Shown here: positions 1 to 5,639 of the stretch, in pieces | How positions within the stretch are numbered: the stretch's first letter is position 1 | Layout of the letters: every line of letters begins with the position of its first letter | NCBI GenBank assembly: GCA_029261955.1 | Contig: JAJDAI010000291.1 | Span: 1-8,849, forward strand | Direction: 5' to 3' | Length of the DNA stretch: 8,849 bases | Source of the DNA: Deltaproteobacteria bacterium | Lineage (GTDB): Bacteria; Myxococcota_A; UBA796; UBA9615 | Translations under genes and position numbers: made by a program | The notes under the pieces: generated by a model | The model's database searches: none | What the model saw: the letters and a program-made list of their open reading frames with translations, nothing else | What the model was told of the DNA's origin: nothing

Positions 1-731
1 TCCCCCGGGGGGACCTCGCCGTCGGCGTAGGCGGTCTGGACCTCGCCCCGCCAGACGCGCTCGGGGTCGTGGCAGACGGCGCAGAAGACCACTTCGTCGA
101 CCCCACGCTCGGCCACGAAGTTCCGAACGGCGGCCTGGTACAGCAGGTTGTCCGTGGCGAAGCGGTGCGGCGAGGCGGCCCACTCAGCCACGATGGCGTC
201 GTGGCAGCCGGCCTCCTCGCAGCCCCCACCGACCTCCAGAGACAGGGGCGAGGCCCGCTCGGCCGCGGTCATCGGGGTCGCCGACGACGTGCCACGTGAA
301 ACGCTGGGCCCCGGGAGCGCCCACCCGACCCCGGCCGCCAGCATCACCCCCAGGCCGAGCCGTCGAGCGCGCGGAGTCCGCGCCGCATGCAGCCCCACCA
401 CCAGGGCGCACAGGAAGCCCACCACGCTGTGCAGATCCAGCCACATCAGCCGGCTCGAGCCCCGAACCAGCCCCGCCGCGGGCAGGCCGACCGCCACCGC
501 CGCGAGCACGCTGAGCGCCGCGCCCACACCCAGGATCGCGGTCAGCGGCTGCCGCGACGCCCGCCGGGTGTGCTTCCAGAGCGCCGGGCCGCCGACCACC
601 AGAACCAGCAGCCCGAGCAGCCCGTGCAGGACGAGCCCCGCCCCCGCCAGCGGGGTCCAGCCCAACCCCAGCCCATGCGCCACCCCGAGCACCACGGCTC
701 CGAGCACGGCCGCCAGGGCGAGGCGCTGCAT
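1..731 (-). CDS. Membrane protein with C-terminal c-type heme motifs (multiheme cytochrome-like), 3' end outside window
   Basis: The reading frame stays open from an ATG at 731 down to the left edge, giving about 243 residues with strongly G/C third positions. Hydrophobic segments lie at roughly residues 4-22, 28-46, 64-83, 101-117 and 125-141, so the N-terminal half looks like a membrane anchor of about five helices. The region after residue 145 carries two c-type heme motifs: CEEAGCH (C171, C176, H177; a Cx4CH form) and CAVCH (C217, C220, H221). Between them, a W-x3-SPH stretch resembles those of multiheme cytochromes. H101 and H115 sit in one helix 14 residues apart, which would also suit b-heme ligation, though that is inference. 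The ATG overlaps the stop of the lipase-like gene (ATGA), so the two are probably co-translated; a GTG at 734 is an alternative start. The likely role is electron transfer at the periplasmic face. More hemes may lie beyond the window. The exact family is not identified. Confidence 0.72.
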   Translation of the reverse strand, partial: MQRLALAAVLGAVVLGVAHGLGLGWTPLAGAGLVLHGLLGLLVLVVGGPALWKHTRRASRQPLTAILGVGAALSVLAAVAVGLPAAGLVRGSSRLMWLDLHSVVGFLCALVVGLHAARTPRARRLGLGVMLAAGVGWALPGPSVSRGTSSATPMTAAERASPLSLEVGGGCEEAGCHDAIVAEWAASPHRFATDNLLYQAAVRNFVAERGVDEVVFCAVCHDPERVWRGEVQTAYADGEVPPG

Positions 732-1447
732 CACGGGGCCCGGCTGAACTCGCCGTCGGCCAGGAACGCCGCCGTCTGCTTCATGACCTCGGGCCACGCC
801 ATGATCCAGGTGTGGCCGTAGGGCAGGACGAGGAAGTCGCGCGCGCCCTCCCAGCGGGCCTCGTCCAGAGCGACCTTGCCGTCGTGCTCGCCCTCGTCGG
901 CCGGCGCGTAGGCCATCGAACCGTCCCCGAGCGACCAGGGGAAGCCGGTGGGCTTGCTCGGCGCGCCCGCGATGATCCCGAACTCCGCGTCGGGATCCCC
1001 GGCCCCTTCGCAGTCTCCCTGCTCGCCCGGCAGCAGCTTGCGCAGCGGGTCGAAGCGCCCCCAGGGAAGCTTGAGCACCTCGTCCCGCATGTGCTGGGCG
1101 AAGCGGCTTCCGCGGCTCGGCGGCGCGATCATCACGACCCGGTTGGGCCCCTTGATCTCGTGCTTCGCGAGCATGGAGCGCACCACGATGCCGCCCATGC
1201 TGTGGGTGACGAAGTGCACCGTGACCGGCCGACCGCGCTGCCGCTCCACGGCGTCCCGAAAGCGCAGGACCTGGTGGTAGAGCTGATCGGCGAGGTCCGA
1301 GATTTCGCGGTGCAGGTTGAGCTGCGTGATCGGCCGGACCAGGTAACCCTCCCGCCGCAGCCGAGCTGCCATGGGCAACATCGAAGCCCCGGTGCGCAGG
1401 AAGCCGTGTACGAGGACGACGAGGCAATCGCTGGGGTTGGCGGTCAC
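731..1447 (-). CDS. Alpha/beta-hydrolase, lipase/esterase-like
   Basis: A 238-residue protein with the plan of a serine alpha/beta-hydrolase. An oxyanion-hole type motif VLVHGF lies at residues 11-16. The nucleophile elbow THSMGG at 81-86 has Ser83 as the predicted nucleophile. HDGKV at 188-192 offers Asp189 as the acid, and PYGHTW at 209-214 offers His212 as the base. The elbow has Thr where the classical G-x-S-x-G has its first Gly, as seen in some PGAP1/lipase-like members. No signal peptide or membrane segment is evident, so it is probably cytoplasmic. The frame stays open far upstream, but that part is antisense to the deacetylase gene. I chose the GTG at 1447, just before the first beta strand, with GGGCAGG nine bases upstream; a TTG at 1456 is possible. 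The stop overlaps the next gene's ATG. The substrate is unknown and cannot be told from the sequence. Confidence 0.8.
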   Translation of the reverse strand: MTANPSDCLVVLVHGFLRTGASMLPMAARLRREGYLVRPITQLNLHREISDLADQLYHQVLRFRDAVERQRGRPVTVHFVTHSMGGIVVRSMLAKHEIKGPNRVVMIAPPSRGSRFAQHMRDEVLKLPWGRFDPLRKLLPGEQGDCEGAGDPDAEFGIIAGAPSKPTGFPWSLGDGSMAYAPADEGEHDGKVALDEARWEGARDFLVLPYGHTWIMAWPEVMKQTAAFLADGEFSRAP

Positions 1448-1627
1448 GGGGGTCAACCTGCCCACAAAGAGGCAGAAGGTAAAGGGGACCCGACCCCCGG
1501 GACCGCCCCGACGCGGGGGAGGAGGAGGAGTGCGTCGGCGCATGAGGCCGGATCCCACCCTTGGATAGGGCCGATCAATTCCGGGATCCAGGGACCCCCG
1601 CGGCCCGTTGGCTATCCTGCTCCGCGC
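1448..1627. promoter_or_regulatory. Divergent intergenic region between the lipase-like and deacetylase genes
   Basis: This 180-bp spacer separates two outward-reading genes and must hold both promoters. On the plus strand TATCCT (1613-1618) lies nine bases before the deacetylase ATG. No Shine-Dalgarno sequence is visible there, which suits a leaderless transcript from a -10 element; no good -35 matches it. A 7-bp inverted repeat, GGATCCC (1550-1556) and GGGATCC (1583-1589), flanks the centre and could be an operator. A purine run of GGA repeats lies around 1515-1530. The promoter assignments are inference. Confidence 0.35.
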
Positions 1628-2863
1628 ATGAGCACCGCTACGCCCAAACGACACGGTCCCGCGCTGCTGCGCTTTCTCGCCCGCTGGGACCGCGACGCCG
1701 ACGCCTTGCGGCAGGCCGTCTGCGACGTCGCCGGGCGTGAAGTCCACTTCGCTCGCTCCGAGGTGCCGACCGACTCGGAGGCGCTCTTCGCCCTCTTCGA
1801 CCGCGACCCGCTCGGCGCCGTGACCCAGCAGACCGACGGCTCCTGGGTCCTGCCCTGGAACCCCTGGGCCGCCTACCGCCACCTCGTCGAGGAGCGCTAC
1901 ATCCCGCCGAGCGGCCCGCCGCTGCACGCGAAGATCCCGCTGCCCTACCACCTGGTCCCCGGCCCGCTGCGGATGATGCTCTACCCCCTGATCGCCGGCC
2001 GGCAGGACGAGGACCCCGGCGCCCGCCCCCCCTCGCCCGGCTGGCCCATCGAGGAGCGCCTCGACGCCTTCCGGGCCGGCCTCTTCGAGGGCATCGCCAG
2101 CAAAACGGACGACGCACGCGGCCCCTGGCCCGGCGGCGCCCGCTACCCCCTGCTCTTCACCTGCGACGTCGACACGAAGGACGGCATGAAGGCCGCCGGC
2201 TCGGTGCTCGACGACCTCGTCGACCTCGGCGTGAAGCCCTGCTTCTTCCTGGTCGGCAAGGGCTACAAGTGGGACGAGGGCTTCTGCGACGCCGTGCGCC
2301 AGGCGGGCGGGGAGATCGGGCTGCACGGGGACACCCACGACAACCGCATCAGCTACGTCGACGCCGCGCGCGCGGGCAAACGCCTCGATCGCTGCCGCGA
2401 CCAGCTGGTCCGCCACGGGATCCTCGGCTTCCGCTCGCCCTCGCTGCTCGTGAGCGACGCCCTGTACGAAGCCGTGGGCGAGCGCTTCGCCTGGGACTCC
2501 TCGGTCCCGGACACCGACACGAACACGCTGCTCGGCCCCCGCCGCGGCTGCGGCACCACCTTCCCCTTCCGCCGCTCCGGCACCCTGGTCCTGCCCACCA
2601 CGATGCCGGCGGACGACCGCCTGCTGCTGCTGGGCTACCGGGGCCTCGACCTCGTCGAGCCGTTGCGCCAGAAGTGGCAGCACGTCCGCGCGACCGGCGG
2701 CCTCTGCCACTTCCTCACGCACCCCGAGCCCCACCTGCTCGGGCGCCCGGTGGTCCGGGACCTGTTCCTGTCGCTGCTCAAGGAAATCCTCGACGCGGGC
2801 GACGCCTGGGTCGCGACGCCGTCGATGGTCGCGGGGTACTGGCGGTCCCTGGAAGAGGCGTGA
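1628..2863 (+). CDS. NodB-type polysaccharide deacetylase with unassigned N-terminal domain
   Basis: A 411-residue protein. The C-terminal part from about residue 172 follows the carbohydrate esterase 4/NodB order. TCDVD (178-182) gives the catalytic and metal-binding Asp residues D180/D182. HGDTH (233-237) is the metal-binding His pair. GFRSP (267-271) includes the conserved Arg269, then WDSS follows at 289-292, and LTHPEPH (363-369) carries the late conserved His365. Such enzymes remove acetyl (or related acyl) groups from N-acetylated sugars. The first 170 residues do not resemble a NodB domain that I recognise. They contain a WVLPWNPW motif (73-80) and a proline-rich linker (130-140). No signal peptide is seen, so action on a cytoplasmic precursor, such as a lipid-linked sugar, is plausible. 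The ATG at 1628 is the first start in the intergenic region; earlier codons in this frame are antisense to the lipase-like gene. Its TGA overlaps the GTG of the next gene. Confidence 0.85.
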   Translation: MSTATPKRHGPALLRFLARWDRDADALRQAVCDVAGREVHFARSEVPTDSEALFALFDRDPLGAVTQQTDGSWVLPWNPWAAYRHLVEERYIPPSGPPLHAKIPLPYHLVPGPLRMMLYPLIAGRQDEDPGARPPSPGWPIEERLDAFRAGLFEGIASKTDDARGPWPGGARYPLLFTCDVDTKDGMKAAGSVLDDLVDLGVKPCFFLVGKGYKWDEGFCDAVRQAGGEIGLHGDTHDNRISYVDAARAGKRLDRCRDQLVRHGILGFRSPSLLVSDALYEAVGERFAWDSSVPDTDTNTLLGPRRGCGTTFPFRRSGTLVLPTTMPADDRLLLLGYRGLDLVEPLRQKWQHVRATGGLCHFLTHPEPHLLGRPVVRDLFLSLLKEILDAGDAWVATPSMVAGYWRSLEEA

Positions 2864-3786
2864 GCCAGCCGGCGAACCCGCGGTCGCGCCCTGCGCGGGG
2901 CACGGGCTCGATCCTCGTCACGGGCGCCACGGGCATGCTGGGCCGTGCCCTCTGCGCCCGACTCGCGGCGTCGAAGACCCGCTTCCGCGCCCTCGTCCGC
3001 GTGCACTCGAACCGCGACCTGCTCAGCGGAACCGGCGCGTGGATGGCCGAGGGAGACCTGCTCCGGCCGTCCTCCTTGATCGCCCCCCTGGAAGACGTGC
3101 GGCTCGTGCTGCACCTCGCCGGCAGCCTGCGCGGCCCCGACTACTCGGTTCATGTGGAGGGGACCCGAAACCTGCTGGTGGCGGTCGCGAGCTCGGCCCG
3201 CATCGTGGCCATCTCCTCGGACACCGTCCTGCGAACGCACCGCTCGGCCTACGCGGAGAGCAAGGCCGAGATGGAGGCGCTGCTGGCCGCCGACCCGCAC
3301 GAGGCCGTCGTCCTGCGCCCACCGATGATCCTGGGCCCCGGCTCACCGCACCTGGCTTCGCTGGAGCGAGCCGCCCGCCTGCCGGTCGTGCCCATCCCGC
3401 CCTCGGGCCGCAAGGGACCGGTCTGGGTGGGGGACGTCGCTGACGCCGTGCTCGCCGCAGCCGAGCTGGACGAGCTGCCCGATGGCCCCATCGGCCTGCC
3501 GGGCGAGCTTCAGCCCCTCGACGCCTTGATCAAAGCCGTCGCAGAGGCCAACAACTGGCGCATCCCAAGGACCGTGAGCGTGCCACGCAAGGCACTCACG
3601 GGCGCCGCGCGGCTCCTGGGCTCGCTCCAGTCCAGGCCGCTGCTGGACCTCGAACGGCTGGACGGCCTGGCGGAGGAGGTCCGGCTGGATCCCCGGCGCG
3701 CGCGCGAGCTGCTCCGTTGGGATCCGAAGCCGCTGAGGGAGGTCCTGCGGCTCTGCTACTCGTCGTCGGACCAGAACCCGACGTAG
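2860..3786 (+). CDS. Extended short-chain dehydrogenase / NAD-dependent epimerase-dehydratase family protein
   Basis: A 308-residue Rossmann-fold protein. The dinucleotide-binding motif TGATGMLG is at residues 21-28. An HLAG strand end is at 85-88, the active-site region has SS at 119-120, and the catalytic YxxxK is YAESK (Tyr131, Lys135), followed by VLRPPMILGPG. This is the plan of extended SDRs such as nucleotide-sugar epimerases, dehydratases and 3-beta-hydroxysteroid dehydrogenase-like enzymes. The substrate cannot be assigned. The GTG start overlaps the deacetylase stop (GTGA) with a GGAAGAGG stretch just upstream. The next in-frame ATG falls inside the glycine motif, so GTG is effectively forced. 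Tight coupling to a deacetylase suggests shared sugar or glycolipid chemistry. The last 31 bases overlap the convergent Rieske gene. Confidence 0.85.
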   Translation: MSQPANPRSRPARGTGSILVTGATGMLGRALCARLAASKTRFRALVRVHSNRDLLSGTGAWMAEGDLLRPSSLIAPLEDVRLVLHLAGSLRGPDYSVHVEGTRNLLVAVASSARIVAISSDTVLRTHRSAYAESKAEMEALLAADPHEAVVLRPPMILGPGSPHLASLERAARLPVVPIPPSGRKGPVWVGDVADAVLAAAELDELPDGPIGLPGELQPLDALIKAVAEANNWRIPRTVSVPRKALTGAARLLGSLQSRPLLDLERLDGLAEEVRLDPRRARELLRWDPKPLREVLRLCYSSSDQNPT

Positions 3787-4112
3787 ACCATGCCGTCCTT
3801 GCGGCCGACCGGGTGCTGCTTGAGGCAGAAGCCCGGGTCCTCGTAGCACTCGCCGGTGCGGACGTTGAAGGCCCAGCGGTGGGCGCCGCAGGTGATGATC
3901 TCGCCGTCCAGCTTGCCGCCGTCGGCCAGGGACACCCGCTCGTGAGGGCAGGGATCGCCGGACGCGAACAAGGTGCCCGCGACGTTGTAGAGGGCGACCT
4001 CGTAGTCCTCGATCACGAGCTTGCGCTTGGTCCCCTCGGGGACCTCGCTCTCGGGGCAGGCTTCGTAGAAGAAGTAGGGCACGGCGGCGAATGGTAGCGC
4101 GCGATTCGGCAA
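3756..4112 (-). CDS. Small Rieske [2Fe-2S] ferredoxin
   Basis: A 118-residue protein with a single Rieske domain. CPH at residues 55-57 and CGAH at 75-78 provide the two Cys (55, 75) and two His (57, 78) ligands, 17 residues apart. The second box is followed by W-A-F and TGEC, like the F-x-x-x-T-G of Rieske ferredoxins, though CGAHR replaces the usual CPxHG. It is probably a soluble electron carrier; partner oxygenase, reductase or NirB-like genes are not next to it. The start is set by a GGAGGA Shine-Dalgarno sequence (minus strand, about 4121-4126) eight bases before a TTG at 4112. A GTG at 4082 would give 108 residues but has no ribosome site. The longer open frame beyond 4112 is antisense to the deaminase gene. 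The 3' end overlaps the convergent epimerase gene. NirD-like or oxygenase-ferredoxin roles are both possible. Confidence 0.85.
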   Translation of the reverse strand: MPNRALPFAAVPYFFYEACPESEVPEGTKRKLVIEDYEVALYNVAGTLFASGDPCPHERVSLADGGKLDGEIITCGAHRWAFNVRTGECYEDPGFCLKQHPVGRKDGMVYVGFWSDDE

Positions 4113-4167
4113 GACGCGGATCCTCCGAAATCCCGGCCTTATACTCGCGCGAACTTCAGGAGTTCCG
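4113..4167 (+). promoter_or_regulatory. Divergent spacer with candidate -10 and RBS for the deaminase gene
   Basis: Only 55 bp separate the Rieske and deaminase starts. On the plus strand TATACT (4140-4145) is a five-of-six match to a -10 box, and AGGAG sits five bases before the ATG at 4168, giving a leader of about 16 bases. I see no convincing -35. The GGAGGA on the opposite strand serves the Rieske gene. The promoter call is inference; the RBS is clear. Confidence 0.4.
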
Positions 4168-5289
4168 ATGCCGCAGCGAAACGAAGATTTCAAGATCACC
4201 CGCGAGTTCGTCCACGCCATGCCCAAGAGCGATCTGCACTGCCACCTGGATGGCAGCCTGCGGGTCGAGACGATCCTGGAACTGGCCAAGGAGGAGGGGA
4301 TCGACCTGCCCGCGGCCGACGTGCCGGGCATGCGCGAGGCGGTGCACGCGGGCAAGCTCTGCGACGACCTGGTCGACTACCTCAAGGCCTTCGACATCAC
4401 CTGCCGGGTCCTGCAGACGCAGTCCGCGCTGGAGCGGGTCGCGTTCGAGCTGGCCGAGGACGCCGCGCGAGAGAACGTGAAGTACCTCGAGGTGCGCTAC
4501 GCACCCATCCTGCACACGCTCGGCGGGCTCCGGCTCGACCAGATCGTGCAGGCGGTGCTCGACGGCCTCGATCGCGCCGAGCGCACCTACGACCTGCGCA
4601 CCGGCCTGATCATCTGCGGCATCCGCAACATGACGCCGGAAACCTCGCTGCGCATCGCGGAGCTGGCGGTCGCCTTCAAGAACCGCGGCGTGGTCGGCTT
4701 CGACCTCGCAGGCGCCGAGTACGACCACCCGGCCAAGGCCCACCGCGACGCCTTCCAGCTGATCCGCAACAACAACATCAACGTGACCATCCACGCCGGC
4801 GAGGCCTACGGCCCCGAGTCGATCCACCAGGCCATCCACGCCTGCGGATCGCACCGCATCGGCCACGGCACGCGCCTGAAGGAGAGCGGGGATCTGCTCA
4901 ACTTCGTGGCCGACCACCGCATCCCGCTGGAGATCTGCCTCAAGAGCAACATCCAGACGCGCGCGGTGCCCTCGCTGGCCGCGCACCCCTTCCGCTTCTA
5001 CCTGGACCTCGGTCTGCGGGTGACGCTGAACACCGACAACCGGCTCATCACGGACACCACGGTCACCGACGAGTACCTGCTCGCCGCGAAGCAGTGGAGC
5101 CTCGATGTCGACGAGCTGAAGTGGATCATGGTCAACGGCTTCAAGTCGGGCTTCCTGCCCTTCCGCGAGAAGACCCTGCTGACCCGCCGCGTGGTCACCG
5201 AGTACGACGAGCTGGTCCAGAAGTTCCGGGCCAAGCAGAACGCCGCCTCGAAGAAGGCCCCGAAGGCGCAGGACCAGCCCTCGGCCTGA
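4168..5289 (+). CDS. add: Adenosine deaminase family protein
   Basis: A 373-residue zinc amidohydrolase of the adenosine/AMP deaminase family, of usual length. The zinc ligands and catalytic residues are present: HCHLDGS at residues 24-30 (His24, His26), TIHAGE at 207-212 (His209 and proton-donor Glu212), SHRIGHG at 228-234 (His233) and LNTDNR at 287-292 (Asp290). The reaction would be hydrolytic deamination of adenosine/deoxyadenosine to inosine plus ammonia in purine salvage. The second Asp often found after Asp290 (TDD) is Asn here, a form also seen in some bacterial members. Adenine, aminodeoxyfutalosine or other adenosine-derivative deaminases share these motifs, so the substrate is likely but not certain. 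The C-terminal 20 residues are Lys/Ala/Gln-rich and probably disordered. The start is supported by AGGAG five bases upstream. No clear intrinsic terminator follows; a weak GGCCC/GGGCC hairpin (5304-5321) has no T-run. Confidence 0.88.
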   Translation: MPQRNEDFKITREFVHAMPKSDLHCHLDGSLRVETILELAKEEGIDLPAADVPGMREAVHAGKLCDDLVDYLKAFDITCRVLQTQSALERVAFELAEDAARENVKYLEVRYAPILHTLGGLRLDQIVQAVLDGLDRAERTYDLRTGLIICGIRNMTPETSLRIAELAVAFKNRGVVGFDLAGAEYDHPAKAHRDAFQLIRNNNINVTIHAGEAYGPESIHQAIHACGSHRIGHGTRLKESGDLLNFVADHRIPLEICLKSNIQTRAVPSLAAHPFRFYLDLGLRVTLNTDNRLITDTTVTDEYLLAAKQWSLDVDELKWIMVNGFKSGFLPFREKTLLTRRVVTEYDELVQKFRAKQNAASKKAPKAQDQPSA

Positions 5290-5430
5290 GCCTCCGAGCC
5301 ACCGGCCCCGGGAGCAGGGCCTGCGGCGCGTCGACCCCCCACAGGACTCGCTGAACCGCGGTCAGCTCAACGCCTCCCTGCAAGGCGGGCGGAGGAGGTG
5401 CAGCCTTCTCGCGATTCTGTTGCGCACAGC

Positions 5431-5455
5431 TTGTCCACAGGCTCCCTGTGGAAAA
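5431..5455. promoter_or_regulatory. Inverted pair of DnaA-box-like nonamers / 7-bp hairpin
   Basis: TTGTCCACA (5431-5439) differs by one base from the classical DnaA box TTATCCACA. TTTTCCACA on the minus strand (5447-5455) fits the relaxed consensus TTWTNCACA. Together they make a perfect 7-bp inverted repeat, TCCACAG-GCTCC-CTGTGGA (5434-5452). No T-run follows on either strand, so it does not look like a terminator. DnaA binding is inferred from the consensus only. A structural hairpin or another regulator's site is the alternative. Confidence 0.35.
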
Positions 5456-5488
5456 GTCCCAAGGGGGCTCTGGATGGCCTGATCTGGC

Positions 5489-5517
5489 TTGACAAGCACA
5501 GGCCGGACGGGGATAGA
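5489..5517 (+). promoter_or_regulatory. Candidate upstream promoter for the isc operon
   Basis: A perfect -35 hexamer TTGACA (5489-5494) is followed after 17 bases by GATAGA (5512-5517), which matches the -10 consensus at only three positions. It would give a long leader of about 120 bases before iscS. It is weaker than the downstream candidate. Confidence 0.25.
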
Positions 5518-5545
5518 CGGCACTGCGCCAGGGTGATGGATCCCG

Positions 5546-5573
5546 TTGACAGCCAGGAATCATGGACTACATT
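5546..5573 (+). promoter_or_regulatory. iscS: Candidate main promoter of the isc operon
   Basis: TTGACA (5546-5551), a perfect -35, is followed by a 16-base spacer and TACATT (5568-5573), which matches TATAAT at four positions. Predicted transcription starts near 5580, about 60 bases before the iscS GTG. The -10 lies wholly inside the dyad at 5563-5579, so a protein bound to the dyad would block the promoter. The call rests on the consensus match and position only. Confidence 0.45.
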
Positions 5574-5579
5574 GGTCCA
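5563..5579. promoter_or_regulatory. TGGAC-N7-GTCCA dyad, copy 1 (upstream of iscS), putative operator
   Basis: The 17-bp inverted repeat has perfect 5-bp arms TGGAC and GTCCA around TACATTG. The arms extend to 7 bp in RNA if a T-G pair is allowed. It covers the -10 of the candidate iscS promoter. A second copy with the same arms and spacer length lies at 6883-6899 before iscU. Repetition at two isc genes is the argument for function; the regulator is unknown to me, and an IscR/Rrf2-type protein is a guess. Confidence 0.5.
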
Positions 5580-5639
5580 CGTTACCGGCAGGCTCGAGGA
5601 GCGATCGGGTCAACTCCCCGGAACGAAAGAGGTTTCAGC

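Larger units (their letters stand above)
5290..5639. other. 350-bp gene-free region upstream of the isc operon
   Basis: No convincing gene is present. A GTG-started frame at 5398-5643 exists, but its third positions are far less G/C-rich than the true genes here and it matches nothing I know. The stretch holds a weak hairpin after the deaminase gene (5304-5321), a DnaA-box-like inverted pair (5431-5455), two TTGACA elements (5489, 5546), and the first copy of a TGGAC-N7-GTCCA dyad (5563-5579). It also holds the iscS ribosome site AGAGG (5628-5632). Base composition is visibly less G+C-rich than in the flanking genes, as expected for regulatory DNA. Confidence 0.7.

Noticed and set aside
1506..1518. 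CCCCG-ACG-CGGGG stem in the divergent spacer
   Set aside because: A 5-bp all-G/C stem is expected by chance in this G+C-rich spacer and has no supporting context.
812..1627. Upstream in-frame extension of the deacetylase
   Set aside because: It is antisense to the lipase-like gene, shows no domain, and crosses the divergent promoter region; the ATG at 1628 fits better.
1448..2734. Long minus-strand open frame extending the lipase-like gene upstream
   Set aside because: It is antisense to the deacetylase, its sequence is Ala/Gly/Val/Glu-rich low-complexity typical of a shadow frame in G+C-rich DNA, and the hydrolase fold begins only at residue 9 of the GTG-1447 product.
5304..5321. Possible terminator after the deaminase gene
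   Set aside because: The GGCCC/GGGCC stem is short with an 8-base loop and no T-run; such stems arise readily in this base composition.
5446..5460. Intrinsic terminator reading of the TCCACAG/CTGTGGA hairpin
   Set aside because: Neither strand has a run of T after the stem, and it lies about 150 bases past the deaminase stop.
5562..5639. Alternative ATG start of IscS adding 26 residues
   Set aside because: It lies within the dyad and over the -10 candidate, has no ribosome site, weak codon bias, and the extra residues are absent from typical IscS proteins.
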